A stretch of DNA of 40,364 nt from an uncultured Desulfovibrio sp. (GCA_900541395.1 UQJT01000021.1:1-40364), one strand, 5' to 3'. Shown: positions 8,086-15,291, counted from the stretch's first letter. Translations and numbers: made by a program. Notes: a model not told the origin generated them from the sequence alone.

Positions 8086-8546
8086 CGGGCTGTCTGGTCG
8101 AGCTTCTGGATACGCCGTCACGAATTCCGGTTATGGTTCCCATGATTCTTCGGGAAATCCATTACTATCTGCTCTGCGGCAATCAGGGCAGATGCCTGCG
8201 GCTGTTCAGCACCACCGGCACCCAGGCCAATCAGATAGCCGAGGCCATTTCCTGGTTGAGGGAACATTATGCAGATTCCATAAATATGGAAGAGTTGGCC
8301 CGGCGCGTGAACATGGCCTCCTCCACCTTCAACCGTCATTTCAGACAGGTAACCAGCCTGAGTCCGCTCCAGTTCCAGAAGCGCCTGCGCCTGTATGAGG
8401 CTGAACGCCTGATGTTGCAGGAAGGCAAGGATGCGGGAACAGCGGCGCTCATGGTCGGCTATGAAAGCGGTTCTCAGTTCAACAGGGAGTACAAGCGCCA
8501 GTTTGGCGCTCCTCCCCGCAGGGATGTGGCCCAGAAACGTTTCTGA
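8085..8546 (+). pseudogene. 3' fragment of an AraC-family transcriptional regulator
   Basis: In frame from about 8085 the sequence reads GCLVELLDTPSRIPVMVPMI, then REIHYYLL. This matches the end of the N-terminal domain of AraC regulators of the AraC_N type. Both C-terminal helix-turn-helix motifs follow (MEELARRVNMASSTFNRHF and AALMVGYESGSQFNREYKRQFG) up to TGA at 8544-8546. The first half of the domain is missing, and going upstream this frame meets a stop at 8022-8024. An internal ATG (8133) could start a 137-residue protein, but no ribosome-binding site is seen. Regulators of this type often stand beside carboxymuconolactone decarboxylase and oxidoreductase genes, which fits the next fragment. 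An intact terminator follows. Confidence 0.65.
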
Positions 8547-8571
8547 TGTCGCGGATTATCCTGACTGCCAG

Positions 8572-8608
8572 GCGGGAAGCTCGTTATCAAAGGCTTCCCG
8601 CTTTTTTT
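8572..8608 (+). terminator. Rho-independent terminator after the AraC fragment
   Basis: GCGGGAAGC (8572-8580) and GCTTCCCGC (8593-8601) form a perfect 9-bp stem with a 12-nt loop, followed at once by a run of T's. This is a textbook intrinsic terminator. Confidence 0.85.
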
Positions 8609-8741
8609 ATTTATTCACCCGCAAGCGGTCGAATCAGGCAAAGAACAGCGCGGATTGAATATGGAACCCCCGTCATGGAATCCCTATGTTGTCATCAGAC
8701 GAAGGGCCATAAAAAGAGAAGCGCATGACAAGGAGGATTTC

Positions 8742-9032
8742 GTGTTGTTGAAATCTTTGATCACTTTTCTTGGCATTTGTTTTACCGCAACAATCGGATC
8801 GGCAGGTATGGCGCACGCGCAAAGTTCATTGTCCGAATCGGTCCTGAATGCCAGACAGCAAAGCATTATCCCCATTGCGGCGTTCACGGCGAACGGCAAT
8901 GTGGAAAAGCTGAAGGCAGCCCTTGCCGAAGCTCTGCAAAACGGCATGGCGGTCAACGAAATCAGGGAAATTCTTGTTCAGATGTACGTGAATTGTCCGA
9001 TTTCAAAGCGGCTCCGCCGTCATTTCGCCTGA
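8742..9032 (+). pseudogene. Truncated carboxymuconolactone decarboxylase-family gene
   Basis: AAGGAGG (8730-8736) lies 5 nt before a GTG start. The product opens with a signal peptide (LLKSLITFLGICFTATIGSAGMAHAQ), then has the start of a carboxymuconolactone decarboxylase-like domain (NARQQSIIPIAAFTANGN, then ALQNGMAVNEIREILVQMY). Family members continue with a Gly/Phe-rich helix and more helices, but here the match stops at about residue 82. The frame runs into the dispersed repeat at 8990 and ends at TGA 9030-9032. The repeat or a recombination at this point removed the 3' half. A functional product is unlikely. Confidence 0.7.
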
Positions 9033-9083
9033 AAAGCATGTTTTTCAGGCTCATTCGGCGCGGGCGGCCGCTCCCGCGGCCGC
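8990..9083 (+). repeat. Dispersed repeat, copy 1 (5' head missing)
   Basis: From GAATTGTCC onward this matches the repeat at 13292-13438 with a handful of substitutions. It includes the GCCTGAAAA/TTTTCAGGC hairpin (9 bp) and the paired GCGGCCGC palindromes separated by TCCC. It lacks the first 18-20 bases and the final hairpin found in the other copies. It forms the break point of the decarboxylase gene. Confidence 0.85.
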
Positions 9084-9177
9084 ATTCCGCACGAGCCGTT
9101 TTTGCGCCGACATGGCTTTTCAAAAACTCCATCAAATCCCAGGACAGAGACTTGATGAAAGCATATCCATAACTATG

Positions 9178-9183
9178 TATAAT
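9178..9183 (+). promoter_or_regulatory. Possible -10 element of the trpB leader transcript
   Basis: A perfect TATAAT lies about 80 nt before the leader peptide. The best upstream -35 (TTGATG, 9152-9157) is at a long 20-nt spacing. An alternative TTGACA at 9229-9234 has a poor -10 and would leave almost no leader. The promoter is therefore only tentatively placed. Confidence 0.35.
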
Positions 9184-9263
9184 AAGTATAAAAAAATAAA
9201 AAACGAAGACTTCCTCCATATCGGCGTATTGACATTCCGGCCTGATTAGGGCAGACTGTTTTC

Positions 9264-9320
9264 ATGAATACTTATTCGCACGACATCCTTTCCTCCCAGT
9301 GGTGGCGGCCCTTCCTCTAG
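9264..9320 (+). CDS. trpL: Tryptophan-operon-type leader peptide (18 codons, Trp-Trp)
   Basis: ATG 9264 to TAG 9318-9320 encodes MNTYSHDILSSQWWRPFL. Two adjacent Trp codons near the end (9300-9305) are the hallmark of a leader peptide that senses charged tRNA-Trp. The reading frame ends inside the first of a series of mutually exclusive stems leading to an intrinsic terminator at 9352-9383. If ribosomes stall at the Trp codons, the antiterminator can form and trpB is transcribed. The ribosome-binding site is weak (AGGG about 12 nt upstream). The call rests on arrangement rather than on any family match. Confidence 0.82.
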   Translation: MNTYSHDILSSQWWRPFL

Positions 9321-9383
9321 GGCCGGGTTGTCGTTTTTTCCGCACACCATCAACCGCGGCCGGATCATCGGCTGCGGTTTTTT
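9307..9383 (+). promoter_or_regulatory. Transcription attenuator ahead of trpB
   Basis: Three alternative structures can be drawn. A 1:2 stem pairs GGCCC (9307-9311) with GGGCC (9320-9324). A 2:3 antiterminator pairs CCGGGTTG (about 9323-9330) with CAACCGCGG (about 9351-9359), with one bulge. A 3:4 terminator pairs AACCGCGGCCG (9352-9362) with CGGCTGCGGTT (9369-9379), 11 bp with one G-U, followed by a T-run to 9383. The antiterminator and terminator share the same strand and exclude each other, as in classical trp attenuation. Confidence 0.8.
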
Positions 9384-9419
9384 GTATCGTCTGATGGTCC
9401 GTCCAAGCAGGAGACCATC

Positions 9420-10676
9420 ATGAACGCTTCTTCCGTCGACGCTCTTTCGACCCCCGTTTCCCCCGCCGCTTCCGTTGCCCGTTCCGCCGAAGCCGAAGGC
9501 TTTTTCGGTCCCTACGGCGGACAGTTTGTGCCCGATACGCTGAAAAACGTGCTGGACGAACTGGCCGAAGCCTATCTTCGCTACCGGGATGACCCGGCTT
9601 TCAATGCCGAACTGAACCATCTTTACACCCATTTCTGCGGTCGCCCCACGCCGGTGTTCCATTGCGCCAACCTGAGCCGACAGCTCGGCGGCGCGCATAT
9701 TTACCTCAAGCGGGAAGACCTGAACCACCTCGGAGCGCACAAGATCAACAACACCCTGGGCCAGATGCTGCTGGCCAAACGCATGGGCAAAAAGCGGGTA
9801 GTGGCCGAAACCGGCGCGGGTCAGCACGGCGTGGCCACAGCCGCCACGGCCGCGCTGCTGGGCATGGGCTGCATTGTGTTCATGGGCGAAGAGGATATGC
9901 GTCGCCAGGAACTCAACGTGATCCGCATGCGCATGATGGGCGCGGAAGTGACTCCGGCCCTCAGCGGTCAGCGTACCCTCAAGGAGGCCGTGGACGAAGC
10001 CCTCGACGCCTTTGTCCGCGACCCCGACCTGTTCTACGTGCTCGGTTCCGCCGTGGGCCCTTACCCCTATCCCGGCATGGTGCGCCACTTCCAGTCGGTC
10101 ATCGGAGTCGAGGCCCGGCGACAGATGCTGGAGGAAACGGGACGCCTGCCCGACGCGGCCATTGCCTGCGTGGGAGGCGGTTCCAACGCCATCGGCCTGT
10201 TTGCGGGCTTTGTGGACGATCCCGAGGTGGCCCTCGTCGGCGCGGAACCCGGCGGACGGGGCCCGGGATACGGCGATCATGCCGCCCCCCTGTCCCACGG
10301 AACGCCCGGCGTATTGCACGGCTTCCGTTCCTATCTGCTTCAGGACGCCCGGGGCGAGGCCGCGCCCGTGTACTCCATCTCGGCCGGACTCGACTACCCG
10401 GGGGTGGGGCCCGAGCACAGCTTCCTCAAAGACACGGGCCGCGCCTCCTACGTCACCGTGTCCGACTCCGAAGCTCTGGACGCCTTTTTTGCTCTATGCC
10501 GGACCGAGGGCATCGTACCCGCTTTGGAATCGTCCCACGCCCTGGCCCACGCCATGCGCATCGCTCCCGCCCTGCCTGAAGACAAGACGCTGCTCGTCTG
10601 CCTGTCCGGCCGCGGCGACAAAGACGTGGACCAGATCGCCCGTATGATGAAGGAAGGAAAAATCAAACAGGGTTAG
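9420..10676 (+). CDS. trpB: Tryptophan synthase beta chain
   Basis: A 418-residue PLP enzyme that joins indole and L-serine to make tryptophan, normally in an alpha2-beta2 complex with TrpA. The sequence has REDLNHLGAHKINN with the PLP lysine, ETGAGQHG with the catalytic glutamate, the phosphate-binding GGGSNAIG, and the C-terminal CLSGRGDKD. Length is normal apart from about 25 extra residues of low complexity at the N-terminus. The start is supported by AGGAG at 9409-9413. No trpA or other trp gene adjoins it: a leader peptide with an attenuator lies upstream, and a convergent gene with a shared terminator lies downstream. It therefore appears to be a single-gene, tryptophan-controlled unit, with trpA presumably elsewhere. 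Confidence 0.95.
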   Translation: MNASSVDALSTPVSPAASVARSAEAEGFFGPYGGQFVPDTLKNVLDELAEAYLRYRDDPAFNAELNHLYTHFCGRPTPVFHCANLSRQLGGAHIYLKREDLNHLGAHKINNTLGQMLLAKRMGKKRVVAETGAGQHGVATAATAALLGMGCIVFMGEEDMRRQELNVIRMRMMGAEVTPALSGQRTLKEAVDEALDAFVRDPDLFYVLGSAVGPYPYPGMVRHFQSVIGVEARRQMLEETGRLPDAAIACVGGGSNAIGLFAGFVDDPEVALVGAEPGGRGPGYGDHAAPLSHGTPGVLHGFRSYLLQDARGEAAPVYSISAGLDYPGVGPEHSFLKDTGRASYVTVSDSEALDAFFALCRTEGIVPALESSHALAHAMRIAPALPEDKTLLVCLSGRGDKDVDQIARMMKEGKIKQG

Positions 10677-10740
10677 GACATTTCAATCTCAATCACCCTA
10701 CAAACTTGAACAAAAACTTGTGCGAGGGGAGAGGGAAACG

Positions 10741-10780
10741 CGAGGGGGAGGGGGCTTTTGAAAAGGCCCCCTCCCCCTCG
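10741..10780. terminator. Strong bidirectional terminator between trpB and the PHP gene
   Basis: CGAGGGGGAGGGGGC (10741-10755) and its exact complement (10766-10780) form a 15-bp stem, extended by a CTTTT/AAAAG pairing around the loop. T's follow on the plus strand (10785-10790). It lies between two convergent genes and probably serves both. Confidence 0.8.
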
Positions 10781-10808
10781 CCTGATTTTTCAGCCTCGCC
10801 CGATTTTT

Positions 10809-11684
10809 TCAGCACTCCAGGCCGCGGGCGCGGCGGTCGGTCTTGAGGCGCTCGAGCACGGCCGACGTAACGCGCAGGCCGCCTTTGCCCCGGCCGAGCT
10901 CCACGCCGGGCTTGGCCTCGCCGTGGTAATCCGAACCGCCGGTGAGCAGCAGGCCGTGACGCTGCGCCAGCCCGACGCAGGCGCGCTCGTCGGCGGCGGA
11001 GTGCTCGCTGTGATAGGCTTCTATGGCGTTCAGCCCGTGGGGGACGAGGGACGCGACCAAGGCGTCCAGTTCTTCGGGCGCGCAGCGGATAAGACGAGGA
11101 TGAGCCAGGGACACGGTGGCCCCGGCGGCGGCCAGCAGGGCCACGGCCGCGGCGGGTTCGGGCAATTCACGCGGCACATAGGCCGCTCCGCCCGAACCGA
11201 GATAGCGTTCAAAGGCTTCACGGGGAGTGGCGGTGACGCCCTGACGGCACAACAACGCGGCGAAATGCGGCCGCCCCACCACCCCGCCCGCCGCCAGTTC
11301 GCGGACGGCCTCGTAAGTGACGGGCAAGCCCAACGCAGCCAGCCGGTCCGCGATACGACGGTTGCGGGCAACGCGACGTTCGCGCACGGCGGCCAGCCCG
11401 GCCTGAACCGCCTCCAGGCGGGCGGGATCGCGGGGCAGCCACAAGCCCAGCACATGGACCTCGCCCCGGCCGAAACGGGTGCTGATTTCACAGCCGCGTA
11501 TGACCTCCACGCCCAGGGAACGCCCGGCCGCCTCGGCCTCGTTCAACCCGGCCAGAGTATCGTGATCCGTAACGGCCACGGCGGCCAAACCCGATCCGGC
11601 CGCCCGTCGCACCAACCCGGCCGGACTGTCCGTTCCGTCCGAAGCCCTGGTGTGCGTATGTAAATCCACAAATATTTTCTTCAT
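10809..11684 (-). CDS. PHP-domain phosphoesterase
   Basis: A 291-residue metal-dependent phosphoesterase. The PHP metal-binding motifs appear in order: DLHTHTRASDGT near the N-terminus, VTDHDT, RGCEIS, SLAHPR and finally GSDYHGE. This pattern fits the family of E. coli Rnm/YciV, known as a 3',5'-nucleotide bisphosphate phosphatase and 5'-3' exonuclease. The exact substrate cannot be read from sequence. The product starts MKKIFVDLHTHT, leaving no room for a signal peptide, so it is cytoplasmic. It is transcribed alone, convergent with trpB and divergent from the Hsp20 operon (130 nt between starts). Confidence 0.88.
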   Translation of the reverse strand: MKKIFVDLHTHTRASDGTDSPAGLVRRAAGSGLAAVAVTDHDTLAGLNEAEAAGRSLGVEVIRGCEISTRFGRGEVHVLGLWLPRDPARLEAVQAGLAAVRERRVARNRRIADRLAALGLPVTYEAVRELAAGGVVGRPHFAALLCRQGVTATPREAFERYLGSGGAAYVPRELPEPAAAVALLAAAGATVSLAHPRLIRCAPEELDALVASLVPHGLNAIEAYHSEHSAADERACVGLAQRHGLLLTGGSDYHGEAKPGVELGRGKGGLRVTSAVLERLKTDRRARGLEC

Positions 11685-11813
11685 GTAGAATAACTAGGCA
11701 GAGCGTGAGCTTGTGTCAATCATGCCATTGACCTCACAGGGGAAACCGTTACTTCTGTACAGGCGGGGAGGGGGTCCGCCCCGCATAGCCCGCCCCCGTA
11801 CCCGGAGAACATC

Positions 11814-12044
11814 ATGATCTTGACCGTGCCGGCTCTTATGAACTGCCCGAACTGCGGCTATACCCTGAAAGTTATGGACGCGCATACCGGGTTGCTCTGT
11901 CCGCATTGCCGACTGGTGTACCCCATCCGGGACGAAGTGCCGTTTCTGGTTCGCGAAGAAGGCGTATCGCTTTCGGACTGGAAGCACGGCGCGCGCACAC
12001 CGGCCTCCGAAGGCGGCCCAAACGCCAAGCGGCCCGCCTGGTAA
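11814..12044 (+). CDS. Trm112-like/UPF0434 zinc-ribbon small protein
   Basis: A 76-residue protein with CPNC and CPHC pairs (MNCPNCG near residue 9 and LLCPHCRLVYPIRDEVPFLV near residue 28), typical of Trm112/YcaR-type small proteins. In Trm112 such a fold supports partner methyltransferases; the bacterial family's role is poorly known. GGAGA at 11806-11810 supports the ATG. It is the first gene of an apparent three-gene unit with two Hsp20 genes, 18 nt before the next start. The C-terminal 25 residues are Pro/Gly-rich and not conserved-looking. Confidence 0.8.
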   Translation: MILTVPALMNCPNCGYTLKVMDAHTGLLCPHCRLVYPIRDEVPFLVREEGVSLSDWKHGARTPASEGGPNAKRPAW

Positions 12045-12062
12045 GCGAAACGGGAGAATATC

Positions 12063-12464
12063 ATGGCCGACTTCAGCATATTCAAGGATTTTCCCGCCTT
12101 CGCGGAACGAATGTACACCTCTGAAACCGAATTCTACCGCCGGGAGAGCATGCCCTTTCCGCCCATCAATCTGGGCGAGGATCACCGGGCCATCCATATC
12201 CGGGCGCTGATACCGGGCGTGGACAGGGCCAATCTGCATCTGACGCTCGGCGAACGCGCTTTGGTCATCGAAGGCGAGTTGCCGCCCCTGCCCGGACGCT
12301 ATTACCGGCAGGAACGCTTCAGCGGTCCGTTCCGGCGCGTAGTGACGCTGACCGTGCCCGTGCAGCGCGACGCAGTGACCGCCCGCCTGAGCGACGGCAT
12401 ACTGGAAATGACGCTGCCCAAGCTGCCCACCGGTCGCTTGCTGTCCATTCACCCCCGATACTGA
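12063..12464 (+). CDS. Hsp20/alpha-crystallin small heat-shock protein
   Basis: A 133-residue ATP-independent chaperone. The alpha-crystallin domain covers about residues 35-130: IHIRALIPGVDRANLHLTL (the usual PGV motif), ALVIEGEL, then a Tyr/Arg-rich loop, GPFRRVVTLTVPV and LSDGILEMTLPK, which matches the conserved 'nGvLxixlpK' end. Family members bind unfolding proteins in the cytoplasm. GGGAGA lies 7 nt before the ATG. It is followed 16 nt later by a second Hsp20 gene, forming a pair that may co-assemble, as such pairs do in other bacteria. Confidence 0.9.
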   Translation: MADFSIFKDFPAFAERMYTSETEFYRRESMPFPPINLGEDHRAIHIRALIPGVDRANLHLTLGERALVIEGELPPLPGRYYRQERFSGPFRRVVTLTVPVQRDAVTARLSDGILEMTLPKLPTGRLLSIHPRY

Positions 12465-12480
12465 GCTCGACGGAGGCTGC

Positions 12481-12861
12481 ATGCATCTGCGCGCATACGA
12501 CAAGACGCACCGTCCCCGTGTCCGACCGGCCACGGACATTGTGGAACGACCGGACGGCATTTTCGTGCTGGTCAATCTGCCCGGCGTCGCCCGCGAGGAT
12601 TTGACCGTGGAGGCGGACCACAGGCAGCTTTCCATTCGGGGCATATCCCGTTATGACCGCTCCGACCGCGCGCCCGGCGGCGAAGCCGTTCTCGCCCTGG
12701 AATTTGTGGAGGTGGAATACGAAATGCGGATCGCCCTGTCCTCGGCGCAGGACAGCGAAACCATTCGGGCTCATCTGAAAAACGGCGTCCTGTCGGTGCT
12801 GCTTCCCCGCCGCCGCGCCCACGGCCCCCACACCGTGCCGATCAACGTGGAAGAGGATTGA
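12481..12861 (+). CDS. Hsp20/alpha-crystallin small heat-shock protein, second copy
   Basis: A 126-residue alpha-crystallin-domain protein. Visible are RPATDIVERPDGIFVLVNLPGVAREDLTVE with the PGV motif, the LSIRGIS strand, and LKNGVLSVLLPR at the end. It is only moderately similar to the neighbouring Hsp20, so it is a diverged paralogue rather than a recent duplicate. GGAGG (12471-12475) lies 5 nt before the ATG. The last gene of the unit; a terminator-like hairpin lies some 320 nt downstream at 13185-13227. Confidence 0.9.
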   Translation: MHLRAYDKTHRPRVRPATDIVERPDGIFVLVNLPGVAREDLTVEADHRQLSIRGISRYDRSDRAPGGEAVLALEFVEVEYEMRIALSSAQDSETIRAHLKNGVLSVLLPRRRAHGPHTVPINVEED

Positions 12862-12869
12862 TCCGGATT

Positions 12870-12900
12870 GGAACATTTTTGCTTTGAAATGCTCCGCGGA
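12870..12900 (+). repeat. Degenerate head of the dispersed repeat
   Basis: GGAACATTTTTGCTTTGAAA recalls the AGAGCATTTTGCTTTTGAAA start of the full repeat copies, and continues with ATGCTCCGCGGA, as the variant at 13235-13265 does. Confidence 0.4.
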
Positions 12901-13154
12901 GTCGAGCACAGCGAAACTTGTCCATGCTCTCTTCATCCGCAACGACGAAAGCTCGCGCCGTGAACCGATATTATCTCAAAGTCGAACCGCTTTAGGACCG
13001 CCCGCAGCGACGGACCCCGCTTATGTCTCTCTTTCCCCGGCGCACCAGCGGAGGTCACACGCCCCCATATCAGCCCCCCTTTCGGCCGGGCCCTCTCGGG
13101 CGCGGCGCGATTTCTGTCGTCGGACAGGGGTGATACGACCTCCCTTTTACCATA

Positions 13155-13180
13155 CGGCGTTCCGCCCGGGCGGAACGCCG
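13155..13180. repeat. Perfect 26-bp palindrome
   Basis: CGGCGTTCCGCCC (13155-13167) is followed with no loop by its exact reverse complement (13168-13180). With no spacer it is better suited to a dimeric DNA-binding protein or cruciform than to an RNA hairpin, though it lies just before a terminator. Confidence 0.6.
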
Positions 13181-13184
13181 CCCT

Positions 13185-13227
13185 CGGCCCCGCGGCGTCC
13201 GAAAAAAAAACGCGGCGGGGCCGTTTT
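13185..13227 (+). terminator. Probable rho-independent terminator of the Hsp20 operon
   Basis: CGGCCCCGCGGCGT (13185-13198) pairs with ACGCGGCGGGGCCG (13210-13223) over 14 positions with one mismatch. TTTT follows. The loop contains nine A's, so the minus strand has a T-run inside the loop. Confidence 0.65.
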
Positions 13228-13251
13228 ACGGCTTGGAGCGTTTCGCTCTTG

Positions 13252-13300
13252 AAATGCTCTACGGAGTCGGACTTCCGCTCTCCTTATCCGTAGAGCATTT
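13252..13300. repeat. Inverted repeat overlapping the start of repeat copy 2
   Basis: AAATGCTCTACGGA (13252-13265) and TCCGTAGAGCATTT (13287-13300) are exact reverse complements around 21 nt. The right arm is the head of the full repeat copy at 13292, so the structure looks like an inverted head-to-head pair of repeat ends. Confidence 0.6.
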
Positions 13301-13438
13301 TGCTTTTGAAATTGTCCAATTTCAAAAGCGGCGCTGCCGTCATTTCGCCTGAAAAGCGTGGTTTTCAGGCTCTTTCGGCGCGGGCGGCCGCTCCCGCGGC
13401 CGCCGGAGCGGTTGCCCTTTTCAACAGCAAACCGCTCT
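13292..13438 (+). repeat. Dispersed repeat, copy 2 (most complete, 147 bp)
   Basis: It begins AGAGCATTTTGCTTTTGAAA. It contains the stem AAATTG/CAATTT, the hairpin GCCTGAAAA...TTTTCAGGC (13347-13370) and the block GCGGCCGC-TCCC-GCGGCCGC. It ends in a hairpin GAGCGGTTGC...GCAAACCGCTC (13406-13437). The same layout recurs at 29077-29193, and partly at 8990-9083. It lies intergenically, pointing toward the minus-strand gene. Confidence 0.9.
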
Positions 13439-13470
13439 AAGAGCGCAAAGCGGAGCTTGTCGCAAGCATG

Positions 13471-13501
13471 TAAAACGCCGCGCCCCCGAAAGGGCGCGGC
13501 G
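13471..13501 (-). terminator. Rho-independent terminator of the minus-strand gene at 13527-15122
   Basis: A perfect 10-bp stem CGCCGCGCCC/GGGCGCGGCG with a 6-nt loop. Read on the minus strand it is followed by TTTTA (complement of 13471-13475). It lies 25 nt after the stop codon. Confidence 0.85.
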
Positions 13502-13526
13502 TCTACGGAACGACAACGCGCGCTTT

Positions 13527-15122
13527 TTACTGTCTTAAAGCGGCGGGCACCCAGTCCGACAAAGATTTGTCGCCGGGTTCGGCGCTCACCGTCAGGTTCA
13601 GGACCTGAGGCTGGAGCAGCAGGGTCAGGAAAGCCTGACTCAATGCCAGAGGCTGCTCCGGACGGCACTGGATGCGCACCGTGCCGGGCTTGTCCAGCAT
13701 GATGTTCGCGGCCGCTTCCAGCATGGGTCCGAGTTCTCCGGCCTCCTCGCTCAACAGCGGCAACGCGGCCTTGTACACATCCCGCTCCTGCTCCACGGAA
13801 ACCCCTTCATCCAAAGCGGCGACGGTCAGGGCCAGGGCTTCCAGCCCCTGATCCGCATACGTGGCGTCGGCGTCTTTCAAAAAAACATTCGCCATCAGAC
13901 GATCCAAGGGCAACTTCAACACATCGCTCAGATTCTTGATATCCAATTCCAGAGAAATCTTGCCCTCGGCCCGGCCCAGATTCTGCACGCCCGCGCTCCA
14001 TTCCACGCTGGAAGGTCGGCGCTCCGTCCGCAGCGAAAGCAGAATGGAGCCATCCACCAGAGGCCCGTCGGGCAGAAAGGCGGGACCGGCTTCCCGCCAT
14101 CCGGGGGCCATATCGCTCCACGAACCGTGCAGACCGATCAGGTCCAGGCCGAACACCACGGGATCGGCCAGGGACAACTTATGCCGCACTTCGTCCACCA
14201 ACAGGGGGGGCGTCCCTTCCTGCTCGGGCTGAAAGGCATAAGAGCGGAGAACAAGCTCCTTGTACGGCGTGGTCCCCCGGTAGGCGTCGACCCATTCCTT
14301 CAGGAACGCCTCCCCCTGCTTCAGCGCGGCGTCCCTCCCCTCGGATTCGGCCGCCTCCATCTTGCGGGTCAAAGCCGTCAAACGACTCACCGAAGCTGGA
14401 GGCGGCATCAGCAGATCGTGCAACTCGGCGCGTTCCACACTGCCGACGCCCAGTCCGGGCAATTCCATGCGGAACTGGTTCATGAACATGGAAAACGTAC
14501 GCCCCGCGTCGCTCGAAGCGTCCCGCGAACCGGCGGGGCCCAGCAGGCCCCACATAGCCATGCTTGCGGTCAGGGGCTTCTGATCCGGCATGGTGACGCT
14601 TACCCGGTAATCCTTGTAGGCCATCATATCCATACGGTAGCGGTAGGCTTCGGCGAAAAAGGCTTCGCCCAAGGGGTCCTGTCGATGCAGGGCGGCCAGT
14701 TTGCCCAGGTTCTGATACCAACCTTCCATCCGTATTTCGGCTATGGTTCCCCGACTGGTCATGCTCGGGTCGACGACCTTTATGTCCACGTCGGAGGCCA
14801 CCAGGCTGTCCGCCACCAGCGGCAGTTCGGAGCCGGACGCGTCGCTCAGGCAGGCCCGGTCAAAGCCTGTCACGGTAATATTTTCGACGGTCGCCGTACT
14901 GTGCCGGCCCGCCACATCCTGAGCATAGGCGACCCGGCCCAAGTTCAGCGTGTTGTCCAGCAGATTGTAGTCCACGCTGTCGGCCGTGGCCGAAAGCTCG
15001 GCCAGCACGGCGCGCACGGCCTGCTCGGTTTTCGATTCCAGAGTGCGAACGGCCAGCCAGCCGCCCCCCGCCGCCACGACAACCACGGCAAGAACGCCCG
15101 CGGCCCACGCGCCTTTTTTCAT
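13527..15122 (-). CDS. Membrane-anchored periplasmic protein of unknown function
   Basis: A 531-residue protein. I place the start at 15122-15120: the ATG is preceded by GGGGAGG at good spacing and begins MKKGAWAAGVLAVVVVAAGGGW, an uncleaved-looking membrane anchor or signal peptide. The frame stays open far upstream, but that part overlaps the cobalamin riboswitch and the btuC coding region and is not credible. The rest is soluble, alternating strand-rich and helical parts, with a segment LEFDIKN-like (SLELDIKNLSDVLKLPLDRL) near the end. The overall plan (Lys-Lys start, one helix, long repetitive periplasmic body) recalls DUF945/YdgA-type proteins, but I cannot confirm this. It is divergent from the cobalamin transport operon and ends at a good terminator. 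Confidence 0.7.
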   Translation of the reverse strand: MKKGAWAAGVLAVVVVAAGGGWLAVRTLESKTEQAVRAVLAELSATADSVDYNLLDNTLNLGRVAYAQDVAGRHSTATVENITVTGFDRACLSDASGSELPLVADSLVASDVDIKVVDPSMTSRGTIAEIRMEGWYQNLGKLAALHRQDPLGEAFFAEAYRYRMDMMAYKDYRVSVTMPDQKPLTASMAMWGLLGPAGSRDASSDAGRTFSMFMNQFRMELPGLGVGSVERAELHDLLMPPPASVSRLTALTRKMEAAESEGRDAALKQGEAFLKEWVDAYRGTTPYKELVLRSYAFQPEQEGTPPLLVDEVRHKLSLADPVVFGLDLIGLHGSWSDMAPGWREAGPAFLPDGPLVDGSILLSLRTERRPSSVEWSAGVQNLGRAEGKISLELDIKNLSDVLKLPLDRLMANVFLKDADATYADQGLEALALTVAALDEGVSVEQERDVYKAALPLLSEEAGELGPMLEAAANIMLDKPGTVRIQCRPEQPLALSQAFLTLLLQPQVLNLTVSAEPGDKSLSDWVPAALRQ

Positions 15123-15291
15123 GCGCCACCTCCCCGTCATACGGAATTGCAAAGAAAAATCATCATGCCACGCCTGTTGCGCGGGCGCAAGGCGTCCCGG
15201 ACGGTTCCGTCTTCGGAATCCACGGTTGCGCGCCCTCCGCCCTGCTCCGCCGCTTGACAGTCCCCCATACCCCACGTAAAAAAATAAAAAG

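Larger units (their letters stand above)
12862..13526. other. Long non-coding stretch packed with repeats and hairpins
   Basis: No gene is supported. The stretch holds a degenerate head of the dispersed repeat (12870-12900), a perfect 26-bp palindrome (13155-13180), a terminator (13185-13227), another degenerate repeat head (13235-13260), an inverted repeat (13252-13300), a full repeat copy (13292-13438) and a minus-strand terminator (13471-13501). Confidence 0.7.

Noticed and set aside
9229..9257. TTGACA with a 17-nt spaced CAGACT as the trpB promoter
   Set aside because: The -10 matches only three of six bases and the start would fall on the leader ATG. A site further upstream is more likely.
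13382..13403. Two GCGGCCGC palindromes as a special recombination site
   Set aside because: They are simply part of the dispersed repeat and are absent from its third copy, so they are not needed for it.
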